Notes: generated from the letters alone by a model not told the origin. DNA of 5,888 nucleotides from Candidatus Shapirobacteria bacterium (GCA_030667285.1 DAOUWE010000032.1:1-5888), one strand, 5' to 3'. Shown: positions 1-5,680, counted from the stretch's first letter. Numbers and translations are program-made.

Positions 1-45
1 GGTCTGTAAAACCGTACCAAGTAGGTTCAACTCCTACCCGCTGGA
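1..45 (+). tRNA. tRNA-Tyr (anticodon GUA), 3' part, archaeal-type
   Basis: This is the 3' portion of a tRNA gene whose 5' half lies outside the window. GGT (1-3) pairs with ACC (11-13) around the seven-base loop CTGTAAA (4-10), which places the anticodon GTA at 6-8, reading Tyr codons. A five-base variable region (16-20) is followed by the T stem GTAGG (21-25), loop TTCAACT (26-32) and CCTAC (33-37). The acceptor 3' strand is CCGCTGG (38-44) and the discriminator is A45. CCA is not encoded, since CTA follows. Bacterial tRNA-Tyr has a long variable arm and G1:C72; here the variable loop is short and G72 implies C1, as in archaeal and eukaryotic tRNA-Tyr. The acceptor strand differs from my recollection of the Methanocaldococcus jannaschii sequence by one base. 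The D arm and position 1 cannot be checked here. Confidence 0.9.
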
Positions 46-47
46 CT

Positions 48-1166
48 ATGTCTATAGAAACAAAAAATCTCTCAATCATCAGGCGGGTTGATTCAGAAAT
101 TTTAGCGAGGCCACTCGCACGACCCGAAACCAGTGAAGTCTTGGGTCCTGAAACATGGGAAAAAAACCCGGAACTAGCCGCCGACATAATGATCAAAATT
201 TTATCAGCCAACTATGGAACCCATAATCTAACCAATGACAAAAACAAATTGATTCACCAAATTGTCAGCGCTGAATTATCACCGTTCATCACCAGCAAAA
301 GAGACGCCTGCGCCGCCTTGATAAAACTCAGTCAATTCGACGTAGAAATCGGTAGAGCAGCATGTTTTCCTGGCGAAAACGGAGGCAAATCAGCACCAAT
401 AATAACCGCCTTTAAGGCTTGGGAAAATGGAATTGTTTTTCCTGAATCCAAAATACTTAGAGCTGAAATTAGAACAGCTAAACCCACAAAAGAGGTGCCA
501 GGCGGACTAGCCACCCAGGCTATTTTTCTAAGGAATGACAAACTAGGATTTCGCCCAACAGCTGTTGGTCCCTTTTTTCATCATGGCGAACCAGACAGAC
601 AAGAAATATTTATACTGGCCACAATCTGCAAAACTGAAAACATGCTAATAACCAAAGCCAGAGAGCTTTGGATACCGGATATTGCTGTTGATAGCGAAGC
701 TGAGAGAGAAACTTTGGGCGAAATGTGGACGATGAATTTTAACACAGATCTCAGGCTAAAACCGACAGGTAAAATGGACACAAGTACTTGTGATTTTTAT
801 ATCCAGAATAGCGGTCCCTTGATACTGGTTTCACCGATCGAAAAAACCAACCCAAACTGGCAGAGAATCTTGGAAGAAAAATTTAATGAAGACAAAAGAT
901 TCGCCCTCGCCCGTCTTCCACTAAATGAAAATACAACTATCTCACCTATTACTGGAGCAATAATAAAACTAAAAACGCTCGGGTTTAAACTGATAGGTTT
1001 CGAGCCAGAATTCAATGAAACAGGATGGGGAATAAATCTACTAATGGGTAAATTGTCACCAACAGGACAACAAAAACTAATTATGCCCTGTTTTACCGAG
1101 GGAATTTTTAATCACGATCTTGAAAACTCCCTCTTGCGGGTTTCTATAGACTGGAGGGAAAAATGA
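48..1166 (+). CDS. Uncharacterised protein, possibly GNAT-like acyltransferase
   Basis: I do not recognise this 372-residue protein with certainty. It has no signal peptide or membrane segment and is probably cytoplasmic. A well-ordered block at about residues 98-192 contains a Gly-rich GENGGKSA segment (109-116), AEIRTA (139-144), PGGLATQ (151-157), KLGFRPTA (165-172) and HHGEPDRQE (178-186). The ATQ...KLGFRPTA layout resembles the last strands of GNAT acyl-CoA transferases. A second GNAT-like ending, LGFKLIGFEPEF (311-322) followed by LLMGKL (331-336), lies near the C-terminus, so two GNAT-like units are conceivable. This is inference from short motifs. The reading frame is open back to the window edge through the tRNA, but ATG at 48 is the first Met and lies two bases past the mature tRNA end. 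There is no ribosome binding site. The next in-frame Met (position 189, residue 48) would lose a plausible N-terminus. It shares the sequence ATGA with the M20 gene downstream. Confidence 0.6.
   Translation: MSIETKNLSIIRRVDSEILARPLARPETSEVLGPETWEKNPELAADIMIKILSANYGTHNLTNDKNKLIHQIVSAELSPFITSKRDACAALIKLSQFDVEIGRAACFPGENGGKSAPIITAFKAWENGIVFPESKILRAEIRTAKPTKEVPGGLATQAIFLRNDKLGFRPTAVGPFFHHGEPDRQEIFILATICKTENMLITKARELWIPDIAVDSEAERETLGEMWTMNFNTDLRLKPTGKMDTSTCDFYIQNSGPLILVSPIEKTNPNWQRILEEKFNEDKRFALARLPLNENTTISPITGAIIKLKTLGFKLIGFEPEFNETGWGINLLMGKLSPTGQQKLIMPCFTEGIFNHDLENSLLRVSIDWREK
1153..1157 (+). promoter_or_regulatory. Shine-Dalgarno site of the M20 gene
   Basis: GGAGG lies five bases before the ATG at 1163, inside the end of the preceding coding sequence. 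It is the clearest ribosome binding site in the window at a canonical distance. With the ATGA stop/start overlap it fixes the start of the M20 gene and suggests translational coupling. Confidence 0.85.
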
Positions 1167-2305
1167 AAAACAGTATTAATCTACTTCTCCTTAAAAAAAT
1201 AATAAAAATACCATCACTCAGCAAAAGTCACAATCAATGTCTTTTAGCACTAAAAGTGATAAAAAAAGAGATCGACAATCACCAGATACCATGCTTCGTA
1301 AAATTTAATAACAACGTTCCTTTCTTGATCGCCGGTGATCTCAAAAAAGCCAGGGTTCTGTTTCTAAGCCATATTGACGTTGTCCCAGCCAATACTGAAC
1401 AGTTCAATCTAAAAAGAAAAGGTAATAAAATATTTGGCCGAGGCGTGCTGGACATGAAAGGTCCATTGGTGGCAACACTAGGCCCTTTTATAAAACTATG
1501 GCAAACAGGCCAAAAACAGTTTTTATTCGCCGTCACTAGCGACGAAGAGGTTGGGGGGTTCAACGGCACTGCCTTGCTAACAAAAACACTGTTTAAAAAT
1601 ATCAAAGCCGCCATCGTTCCCGACGGTACCGGAGATGACTTAATAATTATACAAAAAGCGCCTTTCCATATAAAAATTCAATCTACCGGAAAATCTGCTC
1701 ATGGATCAAAACCCTGGAAAGGGATTAACGCGGCAGAAAATTTATCCAAATGCTGTACCCAAATCATAGGTAATCTCAACCAAAATTCTCTCGAATCAAC
1801 CACAGCCACCCTCACTCAATTTCACAGTGGCCATACCACAAACACCGTTCCCGCCAAAGCCATAGCCATTATTGACATCAGAATAAAAAAACAATCGGAA
1901 GTTACAGACCTAATTAAAAAACTAGACTTAATCACCCAAAAATGGAAATGTAGCTGGAAAAAAATTGATGAACCGCTATTTTTTAAAACTCCAAAAAATA
2001 GTCCTTTTCTCAAAATCTGGATTGCCGTATTCAAAAAAATCACCACCAAGAAACCGTTATTAAAAACAGAAAGTGGAGCATCCGACGCTAGATTTTTATG
2101 GGAAGACCTTAAAATCCCAGTAATCATAACTTCAGTAATCGGTGGCAGAGCACATTCCAAACATGAATGGGCAAATATCGACTCACTGACACGACTATCA
2201 AAAATCATTTTTGAATTTGGTCTATTAATAACTAACCCGAAAACAAAAGCCAGTCAAAACATTTTTAATGATAAAATCAGAACATGGACAACTCTCAAAA
2301 ACTAG
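1163..2305 (+). CDS. M20-family zinc peptidase/amidohydrolase (ArgE/DapE/CPG2-like)
   Basis: This is a 380-residue metallo-hydrolase expected to cleave an amide bond in a small peptide or N-acyl amino acid in the cytoplasm, using two zinc ions. The family's metal and catalytic residues appear in order: SHIDVVPA with H70 and D72, GRGVLDMKG with bridging D97, SDEEVGG with catalytic E128 and metal-binding E129, D154 in VPDGTGD, and H331 in AHSKHE near the C-terminus (the HxxNE-type position). SAHGSKPWKG (178-187) is the dimerisation-domain histidine motif. Length is normal for the family and no signal peptide is seen, so the gene looks intact. The substrate cannot be told: DapE, ArgE, carboxypeptidase G2 and aminoacylase-1 relatives share these motifs. 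The start is set by a GGAGG site and a 4-base overlap with the upstream gene; its end overlaps the TyrRS start by 22 bases, implying one operon. Confidence 0.92.
   Translation: MKNSINLLLLKKIIKIPSLSKSHNQCLLALKVIKKEIDNHQIPCFVKFNNNVPFLIAGDLKKARVLFLSHIDVVPANTEQFNLKRKGNKIFGRGVLDMKGPLVATLGPFIKLWQTGQKQFLFAVTSDEEVGGFNGTALLTKTLFKNIKAAIVPDGTGDDLIIIQKAPFHIKIQSTGKSAHGSKPWKGINAAENLSKCCTQIIGNLNQNSLESTTATLTQFHSGHTTNTVPAKAIAIIDIRIKKQSEVTDLIKKLDLITQKWKCSWKKIDEPLFFKTPKNSPFLKIWIAVFKKITTKKPLLKTESGASDARFLWEDLKIPVIITSVIGGRAHSKHEWANIDSLTRLSKIIFEFGLLITNPKTKASQNIFNDKIRTWTTLKN
1917..1937 (+). repeat. Short direct repeat, copy 1 (partner at 2297-2317)
   Basis: The 16 bases AAAAACTAGACTTAAT occur here and at 2297, followed in both places by one differing base and ACCC, so 20 of 21 positions match. 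Both copies are read in the same phase and give KLDLIT in the M20 protein (residues 253-258) and in the TyrRS N-terminus (residues 6-11). It may be coincidence in A+T-rich coding DNA or a trace of a small duplication. Confidence 0.6.
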
Positions 2306-3378
2306 ACTTAATTACCCGTAACTGCGAAGAACTTCTAACCAAAGAAAGTCTAGATCATCTTTTCTCCACCGACACCGCCTTAAATCACTACATCGGCTTT
2401 GAAATCTCCGGTCTTGTCCATCTGGGCACCGGCCTCATGTCCATGGGCAAAATCGCCGACTTTTTAAAAGCCGGAGCTAAATGCACAATTTTTCTGGCTG
2501 ACTGGCACAGCTACCTTAACAACAAACTAGGAGGGGACTGGGGCAAAATAAAAAAAGCCACCAAGTCTTATTTTCAAGAAGCCCTAATAGCCTCTCTTGC
2601 CTGTCATGGCATTAAATCAACAGAAGTAAGCTTCGTCCTGGGTTCCGATCTATACCGAGACAATCTCACTCACTGGGAAACCTTCATGGAGGCCGGCAAA
2701 CACATTACTCTCAATCGCAACCTACGCTCCATTTCCATTATGGGTAAAAAAGCAGGAGAGTCCGTTGACATGGCCACTCTTTTCTACCCCCCTCTTCAGG
2801 TAGCTGATATTTTCACTCTAAAAATCAATTTAGCCCACGCCGGCATGGATCAAAGAAAAGCTCATGTTTTAGCCATAGATGCCGCCAAAAAGTTAAAGAT
2901 AAATCCTCTCAAAGACTCCAAGGGCAAAACCATCTCTCCCACCGCCATTCACCACAGCCTTGTCGCCGGCCTGAACGCTCCTGCCAACACCGAAGATTTT
3001 AAGATGAGTAAATCCAAGCCCGATTCAGCCATTTTTGTTCATGATTCTCCCGACACCATTCGAGAAAAAATCAAAAAAGCCTACTGTCCACCCCAAAAAA
3101 CAGAAAATAATCCCCTCATAAACTGGACAGAAACCTTGATTTTCTGGGGCCAAGAAAAAGGAAGTTTCACTATAAAAAGACCTGAAAAGTTCGGTGGAAA
3201 TATAACCTACACCAATCTCTCTGATCTCAAAAAAGATTACCTATCAGAAACTCTGCATCCGAACGATCTCAAGTCCGGAGTAGGGGACTGGTTAATAGAA
3301 AAACTTGAACCTGCCAGAAAACACTTCGAAAAAGAAAAACCCAAAAAGGGGCTAAGCCTTATGCTATCCTTTTTGTAA
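2284..3378 (+). CDS. tyrS: Tyrosyl-tRNA synthetase, archaeal type
   Basis: This class I synthetase attaches tyrosine to tRNA-Tyr in the cytoplasm. At 364 residues it is complete and close to the length of archaeal TyrRS. It has no bacterial-type C-terminal S4 RNA-binding domain. It resembles the Thermococcales type: HYIGFEISGLVHLGTG (35-50, containing the HIGH-type motif HLGT), LADWHSYLNNKLGGD (71-85), HAGMDQRKAH (185-194) and FKMSKSKPDSAIFVHD (239-254, the KMSKS loop). Tyrosine-pocket residues equivalent to those of the M. jannaschii enzyme are present: Y36, Y168, Q172, D175 and Q190. R191 sits where the archaeal enzyme reads C1:G72. RPEKFGG (299-305) and HPNDLK (325-330) hold F303, H325 and D328, the positions that read anticodon G34. 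The start at 2284 overlaps the M20 gene and has no ribosome binding site, but the N-terminus aligns with archaeal homologues. The archaeal-type tRNA-Tyr 2.2 kb upstream is its obvious substrate. Confidence 0.97.
   Translation: MDNSQKLDLITRNCEELLTKESLDHLFSTDTALNHYIGFEISGLVHLGTGLMSMGKIADFLKAGAKCTIFLADWHSYLNNKLGGDWGKIKKATKSYFQEALIASLACHGIKSTEVSFVLGSDLYRDNLTHWETFMEAGKHITLNRNLRSISIMGKKAGESVDMATLFYPPLQVADIFTLKINLAHAGMDQRKAHVLAIDAAKKLKINPLKDSKGKTISPTAIHHSLVAGLNAPANTEDFKMSKSKPDSAIFVHDSPDTIREKIKKAYCPPQKTENNPLINWTETLIFWGQEKGSFTIKRPEKFGGNITYTNLSDLKKDYLSETLHPNDLKSGVGDWLIEKLEPARKHFEKEKPKKGLSLMLSFL
2297..2317 (+). repeat. Short direct repeat, copy 2 (partner at 1917-1937)
   Basis: This is the second copy of the 21-base near-identical direct repeat (20 of 21 matching). 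It straddles the overlap between the M20 stop codon and the first codons of the TyrRS gene. The copies are 380 bases apart, which is not a multiple of three, but each falls in the frame of its own gene. Confidence 0.6.
3342..3375. repeat. Inverted repeat at the end of the TyrRS gene
   Basis: CAAAAAGG (3342-3349) and CCTTTTTG (3368-3375) form a perfect 8-base inverted repeat around an 18-base loop, ending directly before the TyrRS stop codon at 3376. Inside the loop GGC TAA GCC (3350-3358) could form a small competing hairpin. The 3' arm contains five T residues, so a weak, read-through or two-way terminator separating tyrS from the genes after it is possible. The stem is A+T-rich and codes for protein, so it may equally have no function. 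Confidence 0.4.
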
Positions 3379-3391
3379 GGACCGATCCCTA

Positions 3392-3952
3392 ATGAAAAAG
3401 GAACTCAAAAATCACCTTCCGCCGATTATCGCCATCTTTCTCCTGACTTCCTTGTTCTGGATCTTTTCTTCTATTCCCTTCACCCGCTTTCTGTTCCTAT
3501 TCTTCGGACTCGGATTGGGAACCTTCTTTCTAGACATAGATCACTTGCTTTATTGGTACTATCTTCAACCAAATCTGGGAGAATCCAGAATAGCAAAAAA
3601 ACTACTTATCGAAAAAAAATACAAACAGCTCCTTCAACACCTCGTTCTTTATCACAAAAATCACACCAGTCTGGTTTTTCATCATTTCGCTTTTCAGGCC
3701 ATACTTTTAGTCCTCACCATTTTTATAACCACCTCCACCGCCACTATTTTTGGGAAAGCCTTCTGTCTCGCCATCTATGTCCATCTCTTGGTAGACCAAA
3801 TTAACAGTTACAAAGAAAATCCCCAACATCTTTCCGACTGGCTCTTTGCACGCTCTCCTCTAAAACCTCTCCACAAACATCTTAAAAACTACATTATCTT
3901 CTACTCTTCTTTCGTTCCCTTCTTCCTTTATCTACTCATTAGAACTCGATGA
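3392..3952 (+). CDS. Multi-pass membrane protein, YdjM-like His/Asp pattern
   Basis: A 186-residue, strongly hydrophobic protein. Predicted membrane segments are roughly residues 10-30, 32-47, 101-120, 121-137 and 166-183, with a basic, tyrosine-rich loop (about 60-95) between the second and third. Conserved-looking polar residues sit at membrane edges: D48-x-D50-H51 in FLDIDHLLYW, H88 and H91 in YHKNHTS, H97-H98, and H131 with D135 in VHLLVDQI. Such a D-x-D-H, then H..H, then H...D layout recalls the YdjM-type family of membrane-bound putative metal-dependent hydrolases, but no catalytic role can be assigned and the family call is inference. AAGGA (3377-3381), ten bases before the ATG at 3392, is a weak ribosome binding site. 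Its stop overlaps the start of the HEPN gene (ATGA), so the two are probably made together. Confidence 0.75.
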   Translation: MKKELKNHLPPIIAIFLLTSLFWIFSSIPFTRFLFLFFGLGLGTFFLDIDHLLYWYYLQPNLGESRIAKKLLIEKKYKQLLQHLVLYHKNHTSLVFHHFAFQAILLVLTIFITTSTATIFGKAFCLAIYVHLLVDQINSYKENPQHLSDWLFARSPLKPLHKHLKNYIIFYSSFVPFFLYLLIRTR

Positions 3953-4455
3953 AAACTCAGTTCCCGGAATTTTCTCACCTCAAAAAATATCTCACCAATG
4001 AGCAATATGATCTCATATCCGACGGTAAAACTCTCTATCAAATCCTAGAAAAACACGGTGTCAATCATATTTCTGACTACAGTTTCCTGGTCTCTCCTTT
4101 TGCCAAGTCCTACGAAGGTTTTCTAAAAAAATTCTTTTATCAAATCAGGCTTATTAACAAGCATGCCTATCTTTCCAGTCATTTTAGGGTCGGAAAAACT
4201 CTAAATCCATCCCTGCGTTACAAGCGTTTTTCTATTTTTCAAAAACTATCCGACATGGATCCCAAAGGAGAAGAACTTGCCGAAGTTCTTTGGCACGCCT
4301 GGAAACAATCCAGAAATTTAATCTTTCACTTTTTCCCTCAAAATCTAAAAAGGCTCACTCTTCCCGAGGCCATCGACCGAATCAGTCTTATTAAAAAATC
4401 CATAACCCAAACAGGAAAATTCCTAGAACGCCATCGGTCAATCCTCCAAAAATAA
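3949..4455 (+). CDS. Small HEPN-domain protein, RnlA-toxin-like
   Basis: A 168-residue soluble protein. Residues 121-127, SRNLIFH, match the HEPN ribonuclease signature R-x4-6-H with an Asn directly after the Arg (R122, N123, H127). They follow a helix, LAEVLWHAWKQ (110-120), as in HEPN proteins. SYEGFLKKFF (54-63) supplies a first helix with the usual conserved Glu (E56), and LTLPEAIDRISLIKKSI (136-152) looks like the closing HEPN helix. The phrase order DYSFLVSPFAKSYEGFLKK ... FRVGKTLNPSL resembles, from memory, the HEPN (Dmd-binding) domain of RnlA-family toxins. RnlA is about 357 residues, so this would be a stand-alone HEPN unit with about 50 extra N-terminal residues. HEPN proteins commonly cut RNA; activity here is inferred. 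No antitoxin-like gene (MNT, RnlB or Dmd) is visible beside it. The start at 3949 shares ATGA with the membrane-protein stop and has no ribosome binding site. Confidence 0.7.
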   Translation: MKTQFPEFSHLKKYLTNEQYDLISDGKTLYQILEKHGVNHISDYSFLVSPFAKSYEGFLKKFFYQIRLINKHAYLSSHFRVGKTLNPSLRYKRFSIFQKLSDMDPKGEELAEVLWHAWKQSRNLIFHFFPQNLKRLTLPEAIDRISLIKKSITQTGKFLERHRSILQK

Positions 4456-4491
4456 CACAGCGGTTCTTAATCGGAATTTTCATTTCAATTT

Positions 4492-4500
4492 TGCTATCAT
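4492..4500 (+). promoter_or_regulatory. Extended -10 promoter for the ferredoxin gene
   Basis: TG at 4492-4493, one base, then TATCAT at 4495-4500 forms an extended -10 element within the only clear gap between genes in the right half (4456-4506). No good -35 box is seen 16-18 bases upstream, which fits an extended -10 promoter. The expected start, six to seven bases downstream, falls at about 4506-4507, right at the ATG, so the mRNA would be leaderless or nearly so. There is no Shine-Dalgarno sequence. The interpretation assumes a bacterial RNA polymerase. Confidence 0.5.
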
Positions 4501-4506
4501 CAAGCC

Positions 4507-4713
4507 ATGTCCAAAAAAATCCTATCCATCGACCATTCGCTTTGCTTGAACTGTCAAACCTGCACCATTCTTGATCCTAAAACTTTTAAAGTCAATTCCA
4601 AAAACCAAAAAACAGAAATCAAAAAACAACCCACCAGTATAAAAAAAATAACCGAAGATACTAAAATCGCCATTGAATCTTGTCCCTCAAAGGCCATAAA
4701 AATCAATCATTAA
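4507..4713 (+). CDS. Small ferredoxin, single [4Fe-4S] cluster
   Basis: A 68-residue electron carrier. C13-x2-C16-x2-C19 near the N-terminus and C59-P near the C-terminus (SCPSKAI, 58-64) are the four ligands for one [4Fe-4S] cluster, the pattern of short monocluster ferredoxins (Fer4_13 type). The bacterial two-cluster type would need four more Cys, and no others are present. The middle (about 30-52) is Lys-rich and variable. It is cytoplasmic; the electron donor and acceptor are unknown. It begins a probable new transcription unit at the extended -10 promoter, and its stop is seven bases before the membrane-anchored thiol-disulfide protein, so a shared redox role is possible but not shown. 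With only four Cys, all in the cluster motif, the assignment is fairly firm. Confidence 0.9.
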   Translation: MSKKILSIDHSLCLNCQTCTILDPKTFKVNSKNQKTEIKKQPTSIKKITEDTKIAIESCPSKAIKINH

Positions 4714-4720
4714 GTAAAAA

Positions 4721-5674
4721 ATGAGTCAAAAAACAAAAAACAAAAACAATACTGTTATTATTGGCCTCTCTATCTTAATCGTTATTTCTTTCCTTGCCGG
4801 TCGTATTTTCAACAAAGGGAAAATAGAAGGCACTGAGCAAACCATCAAAGAAGAAGCTGTTCTTGAATTCTCCGCCGACAAAAACAACAAGCCAGAATTC
4901 AAATTCTACGTTATGAGTTTTTGTCCTTTCGGTAACCAAATAGAGTCTGTCATCAAGCCTGTCTACGATCTATTAAAAAACCATGTTGACTGGAAGCCAC
5001 AATATATTTTTTCCCAGATCCAAGACCCGGATGCTTTTTGCCAAGAAAGAACCTATAACCAAGAGCGCTGTGAGACCTACATCGAACAAGGCTATTTCCA
5101 ATCTCTTGAAGAATGTAAATCAAATTTCGTCGCCAATAGTGAAGAATGTAAAAGCAAGTTCCTCTTGGAAGCCGGCGATACTGCTTACTCTTCTTTGCAC
5201 GGCAGGGGAGAGCTCAATCAAAACATTCGCGAAATATGTGCTTACGACCAAAAGGAAAACAAGGACGACTGGTGGAATTTTATCGGCCTCGTCAATGAAA
5301 ACTGCGATCAAGACAACACCGACTCTTGCTGGGAACAACAAGCCAAAGAATCAAATCTCGATACCGAAAAAATCAAGAGCTGTTTTAACCAAAACGCCAC
5401 CGATATTATCGCCCAACAATTAAAAGACTCCCAAGAAAACAAAGCCTCAAGTTCTCCAACTTTATTTATAAACGGCCGAATCTTTCCACCGCTGGAATCT
5501 TATCAACAAGACGGACAAGGCCGGATTCAAATTAACGGACAGATTTACAACCAAGACCAATACCGTAGTCCCGAGGTTTTAAAACAGGCCATTTGTACTT
5601 CCTTTGAAAAAGCACCCAAAGAATGCAAAACCGAACTCGAAAATCAAGCAGCTGTTGCTCAGGGAGGTTGTTAA
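4721..5674 (+). CDS. Membrane-anchored DsbA/GILT-like thiol-disulfide protein
   Basis: A 317-residue protein with a single N-terminal membrane anchor (about 12-27, after a Lys/Asn-rich start) and a large domain expected outside the cytoplasmic membrane. The thioredoxin-fold start is FKFYVMSFCPFGNQIE (60-75), carrying C68 in a C-P-F-G motif rather than CxxC. SSPTLFING (244-252) supplies the cis-Pro loop (P246) typical of DsbA-like proteins. Between them a helical, Cys-rich insert (about 105-235) holds C107, C117, C132, C143, C173, C195, C203 and C221. C292, C302 and a terminal GGC (C317) bring the total to 12. Residues 130-136 and 141-147 form two near-identical EECKSxF repeats. The likely job is making, breaking or shuffling disulfides in exported proteins, with a resolving Cys elsewhere or a one-Cys mechanism. 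The start at 4721 has no ribosome binding site. GILT-like and VKOR-partner thioredoxins are alternative labels. Confidence 0.8.
   Translation: MSQKTKNKNNTVIIGLSILIVISFLAGRIFNKGKIEGTEQTIKEEAVLEFSADKNNKPEFKFYVMSFCPFGNQIESVIKPVYDLLKNHVDWKPQYIFSQIQDPDAFCQERTYNQERCETYIEQGYFQSLEECKSNFVANSEECKSKFLLEAGDTAYSSLHGRGELNQNIREICAYDQKENKDDWWNFIGLVNENCDQDNTDSCWEQQAKESNLDTEKIKSCFNQNATDIIAQQLKDSQENKASSSPTLFINGRIFPPLESYQQDGQGRIQINGQIYNQDQYRSPEVLKQAICTSFEKAPKECKTELENQAAVAQGGC
5661..5667 (+). promoter_or_regulatory. Possible Shine-Dalgarno site for the SpoU methylase
   Basis: AGGGAGG lies in the last codons of the thiol-disulfide gene (the Gly-Gly-Cys end), 13 bases before the ATG at 5681. The spacing is longer than usual. 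The codons also encode the C-terminal GGC, so the match could be coincidental. Confidence 0.4.
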
Positions 5675-5680
5675 AAAACC

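Noticed and set aside
1279..2208. Minus-strand open frames opposite the M20 gene
   Set aside because: They lie opposite a gene with a full set of catalytic residues and show no motif, start signal or plausible composition of their own.
3553..3804. Second + strand reading frame (83 codons) inside the membrane-protein gene
   Set aside because: Low-complexity Ser/His/Arg-rich translation with no recognisable motif, fully inside a better-supported gene in another frame.
1164..3952. Possible reassignment of TGA as glycine, known in some CPR lineages
   Set aside because: TGA ends the first gene (1164-1166) and the membrane-protein gene (3950-3952) at natural protein ends with ATGA overlaps, and no in-frame TGA occurs in the recognised genes, so the standard reading fits.
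4456..4491. Terminator in the gap before the ferredoxin
   Set aside because: Only A+T-rich sequence is seen; CGGTTCTTAATCGG looks symmetrical but is not an inverted repeat, and no GC stem followed by a T run is present.
4983..5423. 146-codon + strand frame inside the thiol-disulfide gene
   Set aside because: Out-of-frame shadow rich in Lys, Ser and Thr; the overlapping frame has a membrane anchor, active-site motif and cis-Pro loop.
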